Shown here: positions 62,396 through 64,000 of the stretch, in pieces | Layout: each line of letters starts with the position of its first letter | How positions within the stretch are numbered: position 1 is the stretch's first letter | NCBI GenBank assembly: GCA_036272595.1 | Contig: DATAYM010000004.1 | Coordinates: forward strand, 1-64,000 | Source: Poindextera sp036272595 | Lineage (GTDB): Bacteria; Pseudomonadota; Alphaproteobacteria; Caulobacterales; Caulobacteraceae | DNA: 64,000 bases | Direction: 5' to 3' | Position numbers and translations under genes: made by a program | Notes under the pieces: model-generated | The model's input: the letters and a program-made list of their open reading frames with translations, nothing else | Told to the model about the DNA's origin: nothing | Databases searched by the model: none

Positions 62396-62678
62396 TGCGG
62401 GTCAGATAGTCGGCGAAGGTCAGGCCGAACAGCATCAGCAGCCAGAGGAAGGCCGCGACCGCGGTCAGCCGCAACAGCGGCGGGGCGCGGTTCAGCCGCA
62501 TATAGACCGCCGCGATCAGCCCGGCCTTGAGCGCGGCGATGGCCAGGGCCGCCTCCACCTTGGCCGGCGCATGCGGCCAGAAGGCGTAGGCCACGGTCAG
62601 CGCCAGGGCGGCCATCAGCCCGACCCAGACCAGGATCGGGACCAGGATGATCTCGCGGTCGCGGTCGGAGAGCTTCAT
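62385..62678 (-). CDS. Cytochrome c oxidase subunit IV-like protein
   Basis: 97 residues, three membrane helices (VPILVWVGLMAALALTVAYA, KVEAALAIAALKAGLIAAVY, AVAAFLWLLMLFGLTFADYL). This is the small bacterial subunit IV (COX4_pro) that assists assembly or CuB binding. Its ATG overlaps the stop of the subunit III gene by 4 bp. Confidence 0.85.
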   Translation of the reverse strand: MKLSDRDREIILVPILVWVGLMAALALTVAYAFWPHAPAKVEAALAIAALKAGLIAAVYMRLNRAPPLLRLTAVAAFLWLLMLFGLTFADYLTRSAS

Positions 62679-63304
62679 CCGCGCGCCACCAGGTAGAAGA
62701 GCGGAAACAGGAACACCCAGATCAGGTCGACCAGGTGCCAATAGAGGGTGGTGGTCTGGATCGAGGCGCGGTTCTCCACCAGCCGCCCGGCGAGGCTGAG
62801 GCCGAACAGCCGCCCGACCAGGCCCAGTCCGATGCTGAGGTGCAGGGCGTGCACGCCGGTCATCACCCAGTAGAAGGAAAAGAACAGCACCGCGCCGCGC
62901 AAGGGGATGGCGAAGCCGTGGCCGGGCAGCAGGTGCTCTTCAAGATCCTCGTGGTACTCAAAGCCCTTCACCACCAGGAAGGCGGCCCCCAGCATCAGGG
63001 TCAGGGCCAGCATGATGCGCGCCAGCCGGGTGCGGTCGGCCAGGGCGCCGCGCTCGGCGATGGCCATGGTCAGGCTGGAGGTCAGAAGGATGGCGGTGTT
63101 CAACGTCCCGAAGACGGCGTTGGTGTGGCGCGCGCCGATGTCGAAGCCGGCGATATGCAGATGGCGCACCACGGCATAGCCGAGGAAGAGGGCGCCGAAG
63201 AACAAGGCCTCGCTGGCCAGGAAGCTCCACAGGCCGAACAGGAAGGCCTCCTGCTCGCGCGGGATGTTGGTGAAGGGCTCGTGGAGCAGGGCCGCGCGGC
63301 TCAT
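62675..63304 (-). CDS. Cytochrome c oxidase subunit III, second operon
   Basis: 209 residues, five helices. REQEAFLFGLWSFLASEALF, ILLTSSLTMAIAERGALADR, VVKGFEYHEDLEEHLLPGHG and TTTLYWHLVDLIWVFLFPLF are subunit III blocks. The overlap with subunit I (4 bp) and IV (4 bp) shows a tightly packed operon. It is clearly different from the subunit III of the first operon. Confidence 0.92.
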   Translation of the reverse strand: MSRAALLHEPFTNIPREQEAFLFGLWSFLASEALFFGALFLGYAVVRHLHIAGFDIGARHTNAVFGTLNTAILLTSSLTMAIAERGALADRTRLARIMLALTLMLGAAFLVVKGFEYHEDLEEHLLPGHGFAIPLRGAVLFFSFYWVMTGVHALHLSIGLGLVGRLFGLSLAGRLVENRASIQTTTLYWHLVDLIWVFLFPLFYLVARG

Positions 63305-64000
63305 GGCGCCGGCTCGTCCTGGCGCCGGTGCGGCGTCAGCCGCCGGGCGTCGGCATGGGTGCGGCCCTCTTCGTGGTAAAGGTAGGGCTCGGTAGTGACC
63401 GTGGGGGTCACGGCGAAGTTCTGCTTCGGCGGCGGCGAGGGGACGGTCCATTCCAGCCCGGTGGCGTCCCACGGATTGGCGCCGGCCTTGGCGCCCTTGA
63501 GCAGCGACCAGCCGAGATAGCCCAGCGGCATCAGATAGGCCGCGCCCAGCACCACCGCTCCGGCCGAGGCCATCACGTGATAGGGCTGGAACTGCGCCGG
63601 ATAGTGATAATAGCGCCGCGGCATGCCGAGATACCCCATGATGAACATGGGGAAGAAGGTGAAGTTGAAGCCGCAGAACATCACCACGGCGGCGGTGCGC
63701 GCCCAGGCTTCCGAATAGAGCCGGCCGGTGATCTTCGGCCACCAGAAGTGCAGGCCGCCGAAGAAGGCCGACACCGTGCCGCCGACCATGATGTAGTGGA
63801 AATGGGCGACGATGAAGGTGGTGTCGGTGACGTGCACGTCGACCGGGATCGAGGCCAGGAAGAGCCCGGTCAGCCCGCCCAGGGTGAACAGGCCGAGGAA
63901 GCCGAGGGCATAGAGCATCGGCGCATCCAGGGCGATCTGGCCGCGGTAGAGTGTGGCCGTCCAGTTGAACACCTTGATGGCGCTCGGCACGGCGACGATG
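63301..64000 (-). CDS. Cytochrome c oxidase subunit I, second operon (5' part outside window)
   Basis: 233 C-terminal residues; the gene runs off the window's right edge. It starts in view at IVAVPSAIKVFNW, so it has the K-channel Lys that the first operon's subunit I lacks. The heme ligands are in FIVAHFHYIMVGG, and HLTG-type surroundings are replaced by FFPMFIMGYLGMPRRYYHYP. It ends with NFAVTPTVTTEPYLYHEEGR, a tail like that of caa3/aa3 subunit I. A normal A-type oxidase by what can be seen. Confidence 0.93.
   Translation of the reverse strand, partial: IVAVPSAIKVFNWTATLYRGQIALDAPMLYALGFLGLFTLGGLTGLFLASIPVDVHVTDTTFIVAHFHYIMVGGTVSAFFGGLHFWWPKITGRLYSEAWARTAAVVMFCGFNFTFFPMFIMGYLGMPRRYYHYPAQFQPYHVMASAGAVVLGAAYLMPLGYLGWSLLKGAKAGANPWDATGLEWTVPSPPPKQNFAVTPTVTTEPYLYHEEGRTHADARRLTPHRRQDEPAP

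Overview
The window is high-GC DNA from an alphaproteobacterium, most likely Caulobacteraceae (Phenylobacterium/Caulobacter-like). This rests on the dnaG-rpoD order, the TonB-dependent receptors, the NodT-type outer-membrane lipoprotein, the short REP-like palindromes and the form of the housekeeping proteins. It is an inference at family level only; no rRNA gene is present.

Layout. 0.2-22.5 kb is core chromosome. It holds a PhzF-like isomerase, a GNAT, a serine hydrolase, carB and carA (minus strand), and a three-gene ECF41 sigma-factor operon with a sequence-perfect ECF41 promoter. These are followed by dnaG, rpoD, a ParDE-like toxin-antitoxin pair, GFA and DUF899/ArsR genes, several single enzymes, panD, a class D beta-lactamase-like lipoprotein without catalytic residues, a SIMPL protein and a CAT-anticodon tRNA. 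22.5-25 kb is disturbed DNA: an IS1595/ISXO2-type element (1589 bp, 23-bp inverted ends, 8-bp target duplication) splits a SnoaL-like gene whose frame is exactly restored by in-silico excision.

25-36 kb is a minus-strand catabolic cluster (NADP-binding oxidoreductase, alpha/beta hydrolase, aldo/keto reductase, amidohydrolase, GMC oxidoreductase, SnoaL-like protein, aldehyde dehydrogenase, DoxX, WrbA) next to AraC and LysR regulators. Its substrate cannot be read from the sequence. 36-37.8 kb holds a YdeI-like gene and a TetR gene divergent from a GFA-like gene, with a palindromic operator between them.

37.8-47.2 kb is a compact minus-strand unit of ten genes: CtaG, caa3-type oxidase subunits II, I and III, a small membrane protein, a lipoprotein cytochrome c, a PQQ alcohol dehydrogenase with the lanthanide signature (XoxF-like), a second cytochrome c (XoxG-like), a YVTN propeller and a XoxJ-like binding protein. 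It reads as a complete periplasmic alcohol-to-oxygen chain. Its subunit I lacks the usual proton-channel Glu and Lys. Next to it are a DUF421 gene and two divergent TonB receptors, one of which has no signal peptide.

53-60.4 kb is a regulatory and efflux block: an RpoH-like sigma factor, a LysR regulator, a small membrane protein and an HlyD/MFS/NodT efflux operon. A 49-bp element occurs three times here, upstream of the sigma gene, between the LysR and the small protein, and upstream of the efflux operon, so these genes probably form one regulon. The window closes with a ThDP-dependent oxidase/decarboxylase and the 3' part of a second, conventional cytochrome oxidase operon (subunits I partial, III, IV).
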